Of a stretch of 37,896 nt of DNA, positions 23,163 to 33,812 are shown piece after piece. The position numbers and the translations under genes are program-made. Source of the stretch: Deltaproteobacteria bacterium (GTDB lineage Bacteria; Myxococcota_A; Polyangia; Haliangiales; Haliangiaceae); the NCBI GenBank assembly GCA_013812655.1, contig JACCTC010000453.1:1-37896 (forward strand). Reading direction: 5' to 3'. Positions within the stretch are counted from its first letter, which is position 1. The number at the start of each line of letters is the position of its first letter. A model generated the notes under the pieces. The model made no database searches, was not told the DNA's origin, and was given only the letters and a program-made list of their open reading frames with translations.

Positions 23163-23723
23163 ATGCGTACCACCTTCCTTTCCACGATCGCGGCGCTGTC
23201 ACTGACCGCGGGCTGCTCCATGACGGACTCCAGCAGCATCGAGAGTGAAGGCAACCGAACCCACCCGACCGAGGAGTGCGGCTGCAAGATCGAAGGCGCG
23301 GGCCTCGGCAAGGAAGGCATCTACGTCCGCATGGGCGGCGTGATCGCCACGTTCGGCGAGTGGGTCCCCAAGCCGGGCTCGAACAACGAATACATTGGAT
23401 TCACGCTGTTCGTCGACAACGCACCGTCCGTTGGTTACGTCGTCAAGGCCGGCACCAAGACCTATCCGTCGCACGTGCTGAACTTCATGCATCCCGGTGG
23501 TGCGGGCGCGAACGCGATCTCTCACGTCGACCTCTGCGACGACTGCCTCGGCGGCGACTGCGGCCCCGATTCGACCTGCCAGGATCCTGATGGCTGCCCG
23601 GACGGCGACGGTGGCGGCGGTGGCGGCGGCGGCGGAACCGGAACTGGTGATGGCGGCGGCGACGGCGAGTGCGACAACCCCGACGGCTGCGGCGGCGGCG
23701 ACGGCGGCCCGGTCCTCCTCTAG
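23163..23723 (+). CDS. Small lipoprotein with Cys/Gly/Asp-rich tail
   Basis: 186 aa. MRTTFLSTIAALSLTAGC is a lipoprotein signal (Cys18). A compact beta-rich domain follows (~38-115: CGCKIEGAGLG, VIATFGEW, YIGFTLFVDN, VGYVVKAG). The last ~65 residues are low complexity: a CDDCLGGDCGPDSTC cluster, then poly-Gly/Asp with repeated D-x-PDGC units. The tail is chemically suited to metal (perhaps calcium) binding, but that is inference. No family is recognised. The stop codon is interlocked with the stop of the convergent kinase gene (CTAG at 23720-23723). Confidence 0.78.
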   Translation: MRTTFLSTIAALSLTAGCSMTDSSSIESEGNRTHPTEECGCKIEGAGLGKEGIYVRMGGVIATFGEWVPKPGSNNEYIGFTLFVDNAPSVGYVVKAGTKTYPSHVLNFMHPGGAGANAISHVDLCDDCLGGDCGPDSTCQDPDGCPDGDGGGGGGGGGTGTGDGGGDGECDNPDGCGGGDGGPVLL

Positions 23724-25705
23724 CTCGAACGCTGCTTGATGACCTGCGGTTGCGACGGTCGTGACATCGGCGTCGGCGCGCTCGGCCACAGCAGGTGGTA
23801 GAGCCGCAGGCTGATCAGCAACAGCGCGTACTCCTGCAGATCACCGCCGGAGTCCCGCAGCACCGAGAAGTTGAAGTCGACGAGCGCGAGCGCGTCGCTG
23901 ATCAGCTGGTTGAGATCATCGATCGTCGGCGTGCGCACCGTGCTGTCGAACGCCCACGCGCTGAGCTTGGTGCGCAGCGCCTCGAACATCGGCTTGATGC
24001 GGATGTGCAGCGCGGCGACCCGGTTCGGTCGCAGCCACTGCAAGATCATGCCGGAGAGCGCACGGCAGTCCTCGGCCATCGCCTCGGGCCCCATCGCCGG
24101 CTCGACGAGACCGATCATCGCGGGCATCACGGTGCGCATCGCGGCGGCGCCCTTGAACAGCAGCGCGTTGGGCGAGATGTTGTGATGCGCCATGCCGTGC
24201 TCGTGGAGCGCGGCGACCTGCCGGATCACGAGGAAGCCGAGCGCGAGCGCGCCGTCGACGTGGAGGTCTGATTCCGCGATCCGGTCGCCGAACCGCGGCT
24301 CGTCGACGTACTCCGTGAACAGCAGCAACGACGACGTGTTCGCGTCGTAGATCACCTTGTGCAGCGAGGTCAGCAGACCCTGGCGCACGCGCTTGAGAAT
24401 CGGCCAGAAGAACTGCTGCCAGTTCTCGACCAGCGCACGCGGATCCTTGACCTTCGTCAGGTCGATCACCGTCACCAGCTTGGGGAAGATGTTCGCATCG
24501 GGGAACGTGCCCGCGGCGACAAGATCCGCGCGGGGCGACGCCAGGAACACCGCGTGACCGCGCACGCGACCGAGGCCGCGCTCGACGTTGTAGCCCCACT
24601 CGTTGACGGCACGTTCGGCGGACTCGACGACCTCGGCGGTGATACTCGGATCGCTGCTCGTCGACGCGATCTCCGCTTGCGACCTCGCGCGCTCCTCGGG
24701 TGGCGCGGTTCGCTTCTTGGTCTCGCGGACCCGCTCGTCGGGCAGGTCCCGCAGCACGCTGCGCAGCTCCTGCACCACGGCCTGCACCGACGGAAACCGC
24801 TGGACTGGATCACGTTCGAGGCAGCCCTCGATCACGCCGCGCAGCGCGGTCGGGAAGCCGTCGGGATAGAACACCTTGCTGCGCCCGCCGACCACGACGC
24901 CCTCGGCGATCCGGATCAACAGCGCCCACATATCGTCGGCAGGCCCGTAGAGCAGCTGGTCGGTGAACAGGCCATGGAGTGCGCCGCCGATCGCGTAGAT
25001 GTCGAGCGCGGTCGTGATCGAGCTGTCCATCAGCGCCTGGTCGACCGTCTCGGGCGCGACGGACCAGCCGGGCGAGCCGAAGATCCGGCCCTTGTAGTAG
25101 CTGCGGTAGGTCTGGGTCGCGACGTCGTCGAGCGACATGCAGAGATCGAAGTCGAACAGGTAGGCGATGTTCGCGCCATCGTCGACGAGGATGTTGCGCA
25201 GCGTGAAGTCGCGATGGACGAGCCGTGCGGCGTGCAGCGTGCCGAGTCCTTCGAGCGCCTGCACGAGTAGCTTGGTGCGCGCCCGCGGCGTCAGGTTGTG
25301 GCTCGTGATCGCCTCGAGCAGCGTCATCCCCATACGCGGCGTGACGAACAGGTAGTTGTCGGCGATCGGCGCCGAGACGTAGGTCGGCAGGATGTTCGGG
25401 TGCTCGATCGCGGCGATCCGCGCCATCGCGGCGAGGTTGTTGTGGTGATCGCGGCGCGTCACCTCGTCGGTGCGCAGCTGGTTCAGGTACGTCGCGTGGA
25501 AGACCTTGCCGACAACGCGCTCCTCGGCGCCGCTCTCTTCTTCCTGGCGGTCGAGCTCGTAGACCATGCCCATGCCGCCGTTCGACAGGTGCTGGCCGGT
25601 GGTCCGGTAGATGTACCGGTTGTAGCGAAAGACCAGATCCTTGCGTGCGAGGTCCTCGGATCGGAGCGTACCGATCGACGTGGTTTCGACCCAGGGATTG
25701 GTCAT
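23720..25705 (-). CDS. Ser/Thr kinase fused to a degenerate second kinase domain
   Basis: 661 aa. The first kinase domain (~30-320) has a glycine loop SNGGMGMVYE (41-50), Lys67 (VVGKVF), catalytic loop HRDFTLRN (164-171), DFD in place of DFG (185-187) and APE (217-219). After an Arg/Glu/Pro-rich linker (~325-360), a second region (~370-640) keeps a kinase-like ghost: HEHGMAHHNISPNALLF (501-517) aligns with H-x-H-x-x-x-HRDLKPxNxLL but the HRD Asp is Asn509, and MIGLV stands where DFG would be. I read it as an active kinase with a C-terminal pseudokinase that may regulate or dock substrates. There is no membrane span. ATG 25705 is chosen; the frame's upstream TTG (25750) would add a basic stretch. 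TACATT lies 15 nt upstream. Confidence 0.86.
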   Translation of the reverse strand: MTNPWVETTSIGTLRSEDLARKDLVFRYNRYIYRTTGQHLSNGGMGMVYELDRQEEESGAEERVVGKVFHATYLNQLRTDEVTRRDHHNNLAAMARIAAIEHPNILPTYVSAPIADNYLFVTPRMGMTLLEAITSHNLTPRARTKLLVQALEGLGTLHAARLVHRDFTLRNILVDDGANIAYLFDFDLCMSLDDVATQTYRSYYKGRIFGSPGWSVAPETVDQALMDSSITTALDIYAIGGALHGLFTDQLLYGPADDMWALLIRIAEGVVVGGRSKVFYPDGFPTALRGVIEGCLERDPVQRFPSVQAVVQELRSVLRDLPDERVRETKKRTAPPEERARSQAEIASTSSDPSITAEVVESAERAVNEWGYNVERGLGRVRGHAVFLASPRADLVAAGTFPDANIFPKLVTVIDLTKVKDPRALVENWQQFFWPILKRVRQGLLTSLHKVIYDANTSSLLLFTEYVDEPRFGDRIAESDLHVDGALALGFLVIRQVAALHEHGMAHHNISPNALLFKGAAAMRTVMPAMIGLVEPAMGPEAMAEDCRALSGMILQWLRPNRVAALHIRIKPMFEALRTKLSAWAFDSTVRTPTIDDLNQLISDALALVDFNFSVLRDSGGDLQEYALLLISLRLYHLLWPSAPTPMSRPSQPQVIKQRSS

Positions 25706-25720
25706 CCGGCGCCGCCGATC

Positions 25721-25726
25721 AATGTA
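25721..25726 (-). promoter_or_regulatory. -10-like TACATT upstream of kinase-pseudokinase gene
   Basis: Minus-strand TACATT ends 15 nt before ATG 25705, so the leader would be about 8 nt, longer than the leaderless pattern elsewhere. No Shine-Dalgarno. Confidence 0.35.
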
Positions 25727-25885
25727 CGCCCAGCGGTGTGCACGGGGCAACCTTCGAGGTCCGTGTAACAGACTGATTTAACTGAGGTCCCGGCGACGTC
25801 CTGGCGGGGCGGTGTCTTGTCGCATCGCGAAGCAGGGAGCGTCCTCGCGACATCAGATGTGGTACCCACGCGTCGGCGCGGATTC

Positions 25886-26833
25886 ATGCTCGAGCATCGG
25901 TTCACCAAGCTCGTCGCGTTTGCGACCTTCGTGCTGCTCGTGATCGGTGGCACCGTGAATCCGACGGGCTCGAGCCTCGCGTGCCCCGAGCCGACCTTCG
26001 TCTGTCACGGCCAGCTGTTCCCCCCGATGACCGGCGGCGTGCTCTACGAGCATGGCCACCGGCTCGCGGCGCAGACCGTCGGCCTCCTGCAGATCATCCT
26101 GACCGTCCTCATGATCCGCCGCCGCCCCGATCTCAAGTGGCTCGCGTGGCTGCTCGGCGGCATGATCGCGGTCCAGGCCGCCCTCGGCGCGATCACGGTC
26201 GCGTACCTCCTGCCCTGGTACGTCTCGACCGCGCACCTTCTGCTCGCGATGAGCTACTTCGGGCTGCTGGTGTACACCGCGTTCGTGACGCGTCCCGCGC
26301 CGAGCGTCGTGGAGCTCCAGCAGCATCAGCGCCGGCGCACCGAGCTCGGCAGTGCGCGTACGTGGATCGGGATCGCGCTCGGCGCGGTGTTCGTGCAACT
26401 CCTGATCGGCGCCCTCGTCCGTCACCTCGGCGCCGCGATGGTGTGCCTCGGGATGCCGACCTGCACGATCGCCGGTGATTGGTGGCCGGAGGCGGGCGTC
26501 CAGCACCTGCACATGATCCATCGTGGCTTCGGCGTCGTCGTCGGCATCGTGACCACGATCGCGGCAATCAAGGTTTACCGGGCGGCGCGGAGCTGGTCGG
26601 GGCTGCGCGCGCTCGCCCTCCTTGCGCCTGTCCTCGTGGTCGGCCAGATCGTGCTCGGCATCTTCACGGTATGGACGATGCGCGCGGTGCCCCTCGCGGT
26701 CGCTCATTTCGCCGGCGCCGCGAGCCTGTGGGCGCTTTGGACGGCAGCTTGGTGTATGACGCGTTCGCGGTCGGTGCGATCGATGTCCGGTGGCGCAGAT
26801 CACCCCGTCCTCCACGCAGTCACATCCACATGA
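25886..26833 (+). CDS. ctaA: Haem A synthase (CtaA/COX15)
   Basis: 315 aa membrane protein with about eight hydrophobic spans in two related halves. Conserved features are the extracytoplasmic Cys pair (C33, C40 in [10 protein letters not shown]), EHGHR (55-59) with haem-ligand His, a second-half Cys pair CLGMPTC, and [10 protein letters not shown] and VAHFAGA supplying further His. It oxidises haem O to haem A for aa3-type cytochrome oxidase. I start at ATG 25886, just before the hydrophilic LEHRFTK and first span; an in-frame TTG at 25817 would add 23 residues unlike a membrane protein start. It overlaps ctaB by an ATGA. Confidence 0.92.
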   Translation: MLEHRFTKLVAFATFVLLVIGGTVNPTGSSLACPEPTFVCHGQLFPPMTGGVLYEHGHRLAAQTVGLLQIILTVLMIRRRPDLKWLAWLLGGMIAVQAALGAITVAYLLPWYVSTAHLLLAMSYFGLLVYTAFVTRPAPSVVELQQHQRRRTELGSARTWIGIALGAVFVQLLIGALVRHLGAAMVCLGMPTCTIAGDWWPEAGVQHLHMIHRGFGVVVGIVTTIAAIKVYRAARSWSGLRALALLAPVLVVGQIVLGIFTVWTMRAVPLAVAHFAGAASLWALWTAAWCMTRSRSVRSMSGGADHPVLHAVTST

Positions 26834-27693
26834 GCACCGCCCTCGCCGCCAAGACTGTCGACCTGATCGCGCTCGTCAAGCCGCGCATCATGGTCATGGC
26901 GCTGCTCACCGCGGCCGGTGCGATGAGCCTCGCGCCCGGCACCGCGACCCTCGGCAACGCGCTGTGGCTGCTCGCCGGAACCGGCTTGATTGTCGGCGCC
27001 GCGAACACGCTCAACATGTGGCTCGAGCGCGACATCGATTGCCTGATGGCGCGCACCAAGAACCGTCCGCTACCGCAGGGTCGCCTCGACGCGAGCTCCG
27101 CACTCCTGTTCGGTGCCGTGCTCGGCGCGTTCGCGATTCCCGCGCTCGCCATGGTCAACGTGCTGACCGCCGCGCTAGGCCTCCTCGCGCTCGTGCTCTA
27201 CGTCGGCGTCTACACGCCGATGAAGCAGCGCTCGCACTGGGCGGTGTGGGTCGGCGGCGTGCCCGGTGCGATGCCGGCGCTGATGGGCTGGACCGCCGCG
27301 ACGGGCCGCATCGAGCTCGCGGGGCTCGCGGTGTTCGGCGTGCTGTTCTTCTGGCAGGTGCCGCACTTCCACGCGATCGCGATGTATCGCCAGCGCGATT
27401 ACGATGGCGCCGGGCTCAAGACGCTGCCGGGTACCCGCGGAGTGGCTGCGGCTCGCCGCGAGATCGCGATCTACCTCGTCGTCCAGGTCGCCGTCAGCTT
27501 CGCGCCGGTCGCGCTCGGCGTCACCGGCATCCCGTATCTCGTCACCGCCGCCGTGCTCGGCGCGCTCGTGCTCGTGCAAGGCCTCGCCGGTGCGCGCGAC
27601 GGCGACACCAGGTGGGCGCGCAACGTGTTCCTCGCGTCGATCATCTACCTCCCCGTGCTGTTCGCGGTGATGGTCCTCGACGGGCGCGCCTAG
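26830..27693 (+). CDS. ctaB: Protohaem IX farnesyltransferase (haem O synthase, CtaB/CyoE)
   Basis: 287 aa UbiA-family prenyltransferase with about eight membrane spans. The first Asp-rich motif is [21 protein letters not shown], which binds farnesyl diphosphate through Mg2+. The [20 protein letters not shown] segment and the second motif region [18 protein letters not shown] are typical of CyoE. It converts haem B to haem O, the substrate of CtaA. Its ATG overlaps the ctaA stop (ATGA), showing translational coupling. Confidence 0.94.
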   Translation: MSTALAAKTVDLIALVKPRIMVMALLTAAGAMSLAPGTATLGNALWLLAGTGLIVGAANTLNMWLERDIDCLMARTKNRPLPQGRLDASSALLFGAVLGAFAIPALAMVNVLTAALGLLALVLYVGVYTPMKQRSHWAVWVGGVPGAMPALMGWTAATGRIELAGLAVFGVLFFWQVPHFHAIAMYRQRDYDGAGLKTLPGTRGVAAARREIAIYLVVQVAVSFAPVALGVTGIPYLVTAAVLGALVLVQGLAGARDGDTRWARNVFLASIIYLPVLFAVMVLDGRA

Positions 27694-27704
27694 GAGTAAC
27701 GACG

Positions 27705-28136
27705 GTGACCTGGGAGCACCTGCACCCCGCGATCAACGCGGCCCTGAACGGGACCTGCGCGGTCCTCCTCGTGATGGGCCGCATCGCGATCGCCCGCCGC
27801 GATCAGGGGGGGCATCGCAAGTTGATGCTTGCCGCGTTCGCGACGTCGACGATCTTCCTCATCTCGTACCTGATCCGATTCGCGACCACCGGCGCGCACA
27901 AGTATCCAGGTGACGGCTGGGACAAGGTCGCCTACCTCATCATCTTGTTCAGCCACATGGTGCTCGCCGTCGTGCTCGTGCCGATCGTGCTGCGGGCACT
28001 CACGCTAGCGCTGCGGGGCGACTTCGCGAAGCACCTCCGCGTCGTCAAGTGGGCGTGGCCGATCTGGATGTACGTCTCGGCGACCGGCGTGATCGTCTAT
28101 CTGATGCTCTATCACCTCGGCCCGGCGCTCTCGTAG
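27705..28136 (+). CDS. DUF420 membrane protein, probable cytochrome oxidase assembly factor
   Basis: 143 aa with four hydrophobic spans and the DUF420 pattern of conserved histidines: [15 protein letters not shown], the FSHMVLA span, and the final [22 protein letters not shown] helix ending in His. DUF420 proteins (CtaM in Firmicutes) are encoded with cta genes and support haem-copper oxidase maturation. The start is GTG 27705; TAGGAG, which includes the ctaB stop, lies 8 nt before it. It ends the operon, 2 nt from the convergent ppx stop. Confidence 0.85.
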   Translation: MTWEHLHPAINAALNGTCAVLLVMGRIAIARRDQGGHRKLMLAAFATSTIFLISYLIRFATTGAHKYPGDGWDKVAYLIILFSHMVLAVVLVPIVLRALTLALRGDFAKHLRVVKWAWPIWMYVSATGVIVYLMLYHLGPALS

Positions 28137-28138
28137 CG

Positions 28139-29065
<927 letters not shown>

Positions 29066-29066
29066 C

Positions 29067-30212
<1,146 letters not shown>

Positions 30213-30218
30213 GCCGGG

Positions 30219-30224
30219 TCTATA
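30219..30224 (-). promoter_or_regulatory. -10-like TATAGA, 6 nt from acyl-CoA dehydrogenase start
   Basis: Minus-strand TATAGA, spacer CCCGGC, then ATG 30212. It departs from TANNNT only in the last base. The divergent hexamer of the ClpB-like gene is 23 bp away. Confidence 0.45.
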
Positions 30225-30247
30225 ACACCAGCGTGCTGCGTTGCGAG

Positions 30248-30253
30248 TAACGT
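30248..30253 (+). promoter_or_regulatory. -10 element TAACGT, 7 nt from start (leaderless layout)
   Basis: TAACGT, spacer TCGCGTG, then ATG 30261. No Shine-Dalgarno. Confidence 0.5.
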
Positions 30254-30260
30254 TCGCGTG

Positions 30261-31481
30261 ATGACCGCCGACGCCCTCCGCCAGTACACGACCGATCTCG
30301 TCGAGCGTGCGCGGCTCGGCAAGCTCGATCCGGTGATCGGGCGAGACGCCGAGATCCGGCGCACGCTGCAGATCCTCGGCCGGCGCAGCAAGAACAACCC
30401 GGTACTCGTGGGGTTACCCGGCGTCGGCAAGACCGCGATCGTCGAGGGGATCGCGCTGAAGATCGCGATGGGTGACGTCCCCGACAGCATGAAGCCACGG
30501 CGGATCCGGGCGCTCGACCTCGGCCAGCTGATGGCGGGCACGCGCTACCGCGGTGACTTCGAGGAGCGTCTCAAGGCGGTCGTCGCCGGCGTGCTCGCGT
30601 CTCCGGAGGTCATCCTGTTCATCGACGAGCTGCACACGATCGTGGGCGCTGGCAGCCGCGAGGGCGCGCTCGATGCGGGCGACATGCTGAAGCCGGTGCT
30701 CGCGCGTCGCGAGTTCACGTGTATCGGGGCCACGACGACCGCCGAGTACGACCAGTACCTCAGCCGCGACAAGGCGCTGCTCCGCCGGTTCCAGCCGGTG
30801 CGCGTCAGCGAGCCGAGCGTCGACGACACGATCGTGATCCTGCGCGGCATCAAGGATCGCTACGAAGCCCATCACCGGATCCGGATCTCCGACGCTGCCG
30901 TGGTCACCGCCGCGGAGATCAGCGCGAAGCACATCGTCGATCGCTACCTGCCTGACAAGGCGATCGATCTGATCGACGAGGCGGCGAGCCAGCTCAAGCT
31001 CGAGGCCGAGAGCGTGCCGGGCGATGTCGCCAACGTCGAGCAGACGCTCGTCCGGCTCGAGATCGAATACCGCGCGCTCGAGGCCGAGACCGGCACCGTC
31101 GCCGAGCACCGCCGCGAGTGGCTCGCCCACGAGCTGACGACGACCCGCACCGATGCGACCGCGCTGCGCGGGCGCTGGGATCTCCAGAAGCAGATGGTCG
31201 CGAACATCCGCGAGCTGATCCACACCGAGGAGAAGCTGCGCGCCGAGGAGGACCACGCCCGGCGGACCGGGCAGCTGCATCGCGCCGGTGAGATCGCATA
31301 TCGCGCGCTGCCCGAGGTCAGCCACCAGATCGAGCACTACGAAACACAGTTGCGTGCGGCACAGACACCGAACCTCATGCTGCGCGACACGGTGACGCCC
31401 GACGACATCATCGCGATCGCCGCGATGTGGCTGGGCAAGTCGATCGCCGAGCTGAGCGTGACCTCTGACGCTACGCCTTGA
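30261..31481 (+). CDS. ClpB-like AAA+ protein reduced to D1 plus middle domain
   Basis: 406 aa against about 860 for ClpB. It begins where ClpB's D1 linker begins (ALRQYTTDLVERARLGKLDP), so the N domain is absent. D1 is intact: Walker A GLPGVGKT (51-58), pore-loop tyrosine in RYRGDFEER (Y96), Walker B VILFIDE (117-123), sensor IGATTT and Arg fingers in RRFQPV (175-176). A coiled-coil middle-domain-like segment follows (~255-372), then TPDDIIAIAAMWLGKSIAEL, matching the sequence that in ClpB leads into D2. The protein stops there, with no D2. The reading frame is clean and ends naturally, overlapping the convergent LRR gene by 11 nt. It may be a single-ring disaggregase or unfoldase, or a regulator of full-length ClpB/ClpA. 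Confidence 0.88.
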   Translation: MTADALRQYTTDLVERARLGKLDPVIGRDAEIRRTLQILGRRSKNNPVLVGLPGVGKTAIVEGIALKIAMGDVPDSMKPRRIRALDLGQLMAGTRYRGDFEERLKAVVAGVLASPEVILFIDELHTIVGAGSREGALDAGDMLKPVLARREFTCIGATTTAEYDQYLSRDKALLRRFQPVRVSEPSVDDTIVILRGIKDRYEAHHRIRISDAAVVTAAEISAKHIVDRYLPDKAIDLIDEAASQLKLEAESVPGDVANVEQTLVRLEIEYRALEAETGTVAEHRREWLAHELTTTRTDATALRGRWDLQKQMVANIRELIHTEEKLRAEEDHARRTGQLHRAGEIAYRALPEVSHQIEHYETQLRAAQTPNLMLRDTVTPDDIIAIAAMWLGKSIAELSVTSDATP

Positions 31482-32577
31482 GGCGCGGCAGCCGCAGTCG
31501 GGCCTGACGAACGGCGTCGCGCGAGAAGTCGTTGTCGCGCAGATCGAGGCGCGTGAGGTGCCCGAAGCGGTCGGCGTCCGCGCGGATCGAGTCGAGATCG
31601 GGATCCTGGAGGTGACAGCGCCGGAGCGTCAGCGCTGACAGCTGATCGAGCAGCGGGACCTCGAGGAGCAACCGCAGCAGCACGGTGCCGTAGCCGTTGA
31701 TCACCGAGAGCTCGCTGAGTGCCGGCAAGCTCGAGCGCGGGACGTCGCGCAGCGGCTCCGCGATGTTCTCGAGCACGAGCCGCTGCAAGCTCGTCGACAC
31801 CAGCGGGCCGAGGATGCCCATGCCGCGCTTGACCTCGAGATGCTGGAGGTCGAGGCAGCTCTCGACGACGGGCCGCAGATCGCCGAGATCGAGCGACACT
31901 CGCTGCGCGAGCGGGATATCACCGAGGACGAGCGTCCGCAGGTGCGCGGGCGCGCCGTCCTTGGCGATCGTCGAGAGCAGCTGGCGATACGAGCCCTGCT
32001 CGAGGTACGGGCTCGGCAAGGTCGGGCTGCCGACGACGAGCTTCGTCATGAAGCGCGAGATCGGCAGCTTGCGCAGCTGCGACCACAGGTCGTGGAGCTC
32101 GAGCTTGGGCGCGCGCTGGATCCGCACCTCGTCCGCGAAGCCCGAGCGCCACGTGATCTGGAGCGCGGGGCGCGCGGGCGTGCTGCGTGACGGCCGGCGG
32201 ACGAAGGACGCGAGCGAGCCGAACAGCGCATCGTGGTGATCCTCGAGGAGCGCGTGGACGCGGCGCTCGAGCCGGCGGATCTGCACGGGCAGCTTGCCGG
32301 TGCGCTGGTGCGCGTGCGCGTGCTGCACCGCGATCAGCTCGCCGAGTGGATCGCCCTTGAGCTGCAGCTCGTCGGCGTACACCAGGCGTGCATCGAGATC
32401 GTCGACGACATCCGGCGCGTCGACAAAGCCGTCGTCGCGCCGCGCCGCGATCGCGGCCTCGTAGGCGGCGCCGGCCTGGCGGACGCTCTGGAAGCGGCGC
32501 AGCGCACCACCGTCGAGGCGCACCATCGTGCCCTCGTGCCAGATCTCCCAGGACTCGGAACCGCGAACCAGCCGCAC
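31471..32577 (-). CDS. WGR-like / TIGR02996-like / leucine-rich-repeat protein
   Basis: 368 aa. The first ~50 residues (ESWEIWHEGTMVRLDGG, then FQSVRQAGAAYEAAIAARRDDGF) have the pattern of a WGR domain, though the WGR tripeptide itself is degenerate. Next comes a TIGR02996-like core, LVYADELQLKGDPLGELIAVQ. The remainder is degenerate leucine-rich repeats (LRTLVLGDIPL, LQHLEVKRG, LQRLVLENI, LSALTLRRCHL, LTRLDLRDNDF). It is a probable protein-interaction scaffold of unknown role. Of two adjacent GTG codons (32580, 32577) I choose the second, because TAACAT then ends 6 nt upstream, as for other genes here. The C-terminus overlaps the ClpB-like gene by 11 nt. Confidence 0.82.
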   Translation of the reverse strand: MRLVRGSESWEIWHEGTMVRLDGGALRRFQSVRQAGAAYEAAIAARRDDGFVDAPDVVDDLDARLVYADELQLKGDPLGELIAVQHAHAHQRTGKLPVQIRRLERRVHALLEDHHDALFGSLASFVRRPSRSTPARPALQITWRSGFADEVRIQRAPKLELHDLWSQLRKLPISRFMTKLVVGSPTLPSPYLEQGSYRQLLSTIAKDGAPAHLRTLVLGDIPLAQRVSLDLGDLRPVVESCLDLQHLEVKRGMGILGPLVSTSLQRLVLENIAEPLRDVPRSSLPALSELSVINGYGTVLLRLLLEVPLLDQLSALTLRRCHLQDPDLDSIRADADRFGHLTRLDLRDNDFSRDAVRQARLRLPRLKA

Positions 32578-32583
32578 CACGAC

Positions 32584-32589
32584 ATGTTA
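32584..32589 (-). promoter_or_regulatory. -10 element TAACAT, 6 nt from start (leaderless layout)
   Basis: Minus-strand TAACAT, spacer GTCGTG, then GTG 32577. It shares the palindrome TTAGCGCTAA with the divergent promoter. Confidence 0.5.
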
Positions 32590-32596
32590 GCGCTAA
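32587..32596. repeat. 10-bp palindrome joining two divergent -10 elements
   Basis: TTAGCGCTAA is a perfect palindrome. Its outer TTA and TAA are the first three bases of the minus (TAACAT) and plus (TAAGGT) hexamers, which are only 4 bp apart. Confidence 0.6.
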
Positions 32597-32599
32597 GGT
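32594..32599 (+). promoter_or_regulatory. -10 element TAAGGT, 7 nt from thiolase start (leaderless layout)
   Basis: TAAGGT, spacer CACTGCC, then ATG 32607. The -35 position would fall inside the divergent gene and shows no TTGACA-like sequence. Confidence 0.5.
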
Positions 32600-32606
32600 C
32601 ACTGCC

Positions 32607-33812
32607 ATGAGCGTGTTTGTTCTCGGCGGTGTCCAGACTGATTTCGCGCGCAACCTGGGCCGCGAGGGCCTCGATGTCGGCGCTGTGATCGGTGAGGTGA
32701 TCGACGGTGCGCTCGCCGCCGCCGAGCTCCCGGCGTCTGCCATCGAGGCGATCCACGTCGGCAACGCATTCGGCGAGCTGTTCACCGGGCAGGCGCACCT
32801 CGGCGCGATGCCGGCGACAGTGCGATCCGAGCTCTGGGGCGTGCCCGCGAGCCGCCACGAGGCCGCGTGCGCATCGGGAAGCATGGCGATTCTCGCGGCG
32901 ATGGCCGACATCGAGGCCGGCCGCTACGACACCGTGCTCGTGATCGGCGTCGAGCAGGAGCGCAATGTTCCGGGCGAGCTCGCCGCGCGTCACATGGGCG
33001 CCGCCGCCTGGGTCGGTCACGAGGGAGAGACCGCGCGCTACCTGTGGCCGCACATGTTCTCGCGGATCGGCGATGCCTACGCCGAGCGCTGGGGCCTCGA
33101 GCATGCGCACCTCGCGGCGATCGCAAGGAAGAACCTCGGAAACGCGCGCACGAATCCGAACGCGCAGACCCGTGGCTGGAAGTGGAGCACCGAGAGCTTC
33201 GCGCCCGACGACGGCAATCCGGTCGTCGAGGGCCGGCTACGCCGGTTCGATTGCGCACAGGTCACGGACGGTGCGGCCGCCGTGATCCTCGCGTCCGCGA
33301 AGGGCGCCGCCGCGCATTGTGGACCGAAGGCGCGGATCGCGGGATGGGGACACCGGACCGCGGGCCTCGGCCTCGATGCGAAGCTCGCGCGTCACACGGA
33401 CTCTTCGGCGCGCCTGTTGCCTCACCTCGAGCAGAGCGTCGTCGATGCGCTGCGTCGCGCGGAGCTCCCGGATGCGCGCGCTCTCTCGGGCATCGAGGTC
33501 CACGACTGCTTCACGATCACCGAGTATGTCGCGATCGATCACCTCGGCCTGACGGCGCCGGGTCAAGCATGGCAAGCGATCGAGGCCGGCACGCACGAGC
33601 GCACCGGAACGTTGCCGATCAATCCGAGCGGCGGGCTGATCGGCGGAGGGCACCCCGTGGGTGCGACCGGCGTCCGGATGCTGGTCGACTGCGCGCACCA
33701 GGTTACGAACCGGGCTGGCGCGACGCAGGTCGCCGGTGCCTCGACGTTCGGCATGCTCAATATCGGCGGCAGCGGTACGACCGCGGCTTGCTTGATTATC
33801 GCGGCGGCGTGA
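32607..33812 (+). CDS. SCP2-type thiolase-fold protein (lipid-transfer/acetyl-CoA acetyltransferase-like)
   Basis: 401 aa. The nucleophilic cysteine is present (C88 in EAACASGS), as are the His of VHDCFTITE and the loop NPSGGLIGGGHPVGATG. The C-terminal Cys of biosynthetic and degradative thiolases (CxGGGxG) is replaced by LNIGGSGT, as in the SCP2/thiolase subgroup. That subgroup includes enzymes acting on sterol or branched side chains and some non-catalytic lipid-binding forms. It is the first gene of a three-gene operon; its stop overlaps the next start (GTGA). Confidence 0.88.
   Translation: MSVFVLGGVQTDFARNLGREGLDVGAVIGEVIDGALAAAELPASAIEAIHVGNAFGELFTGQAHLGAMPATVRSELWGVPASRHEAACASGSMAILAAMADIEAGRYDTVLVIGVEQERNVPGELAARHMGAAAWVGHEGETARYLWPHMFSRIGDAYAERWGLEHAHLAAIARKNLGNARTNPNAQTRGWKWSTESFAPDDGNPVVEGRLRRFDCAQVTDGAAAVILASAKGAAAHCGPKARIAGWGHRTAGLGLDAKLARHTDSSARLLPHLEQSVVDALRRAELPDARALSGIEVHDCFTITEYVAIDHLGLTAPGQAWQAIEAGTHERTGTLPINPSGGLIGGGHPVGATGVRMLVDCAHQVTNRAGATQVAGASTFGMLNIGGSGTTAACLIIAAA

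Noticed and set aside
25760..25790. AT-richer patch with TTTAACT as the ctaA promoter
   Set aside because: No matching -35 and about 100 nt from the chosen start; too weak to list as a feature.
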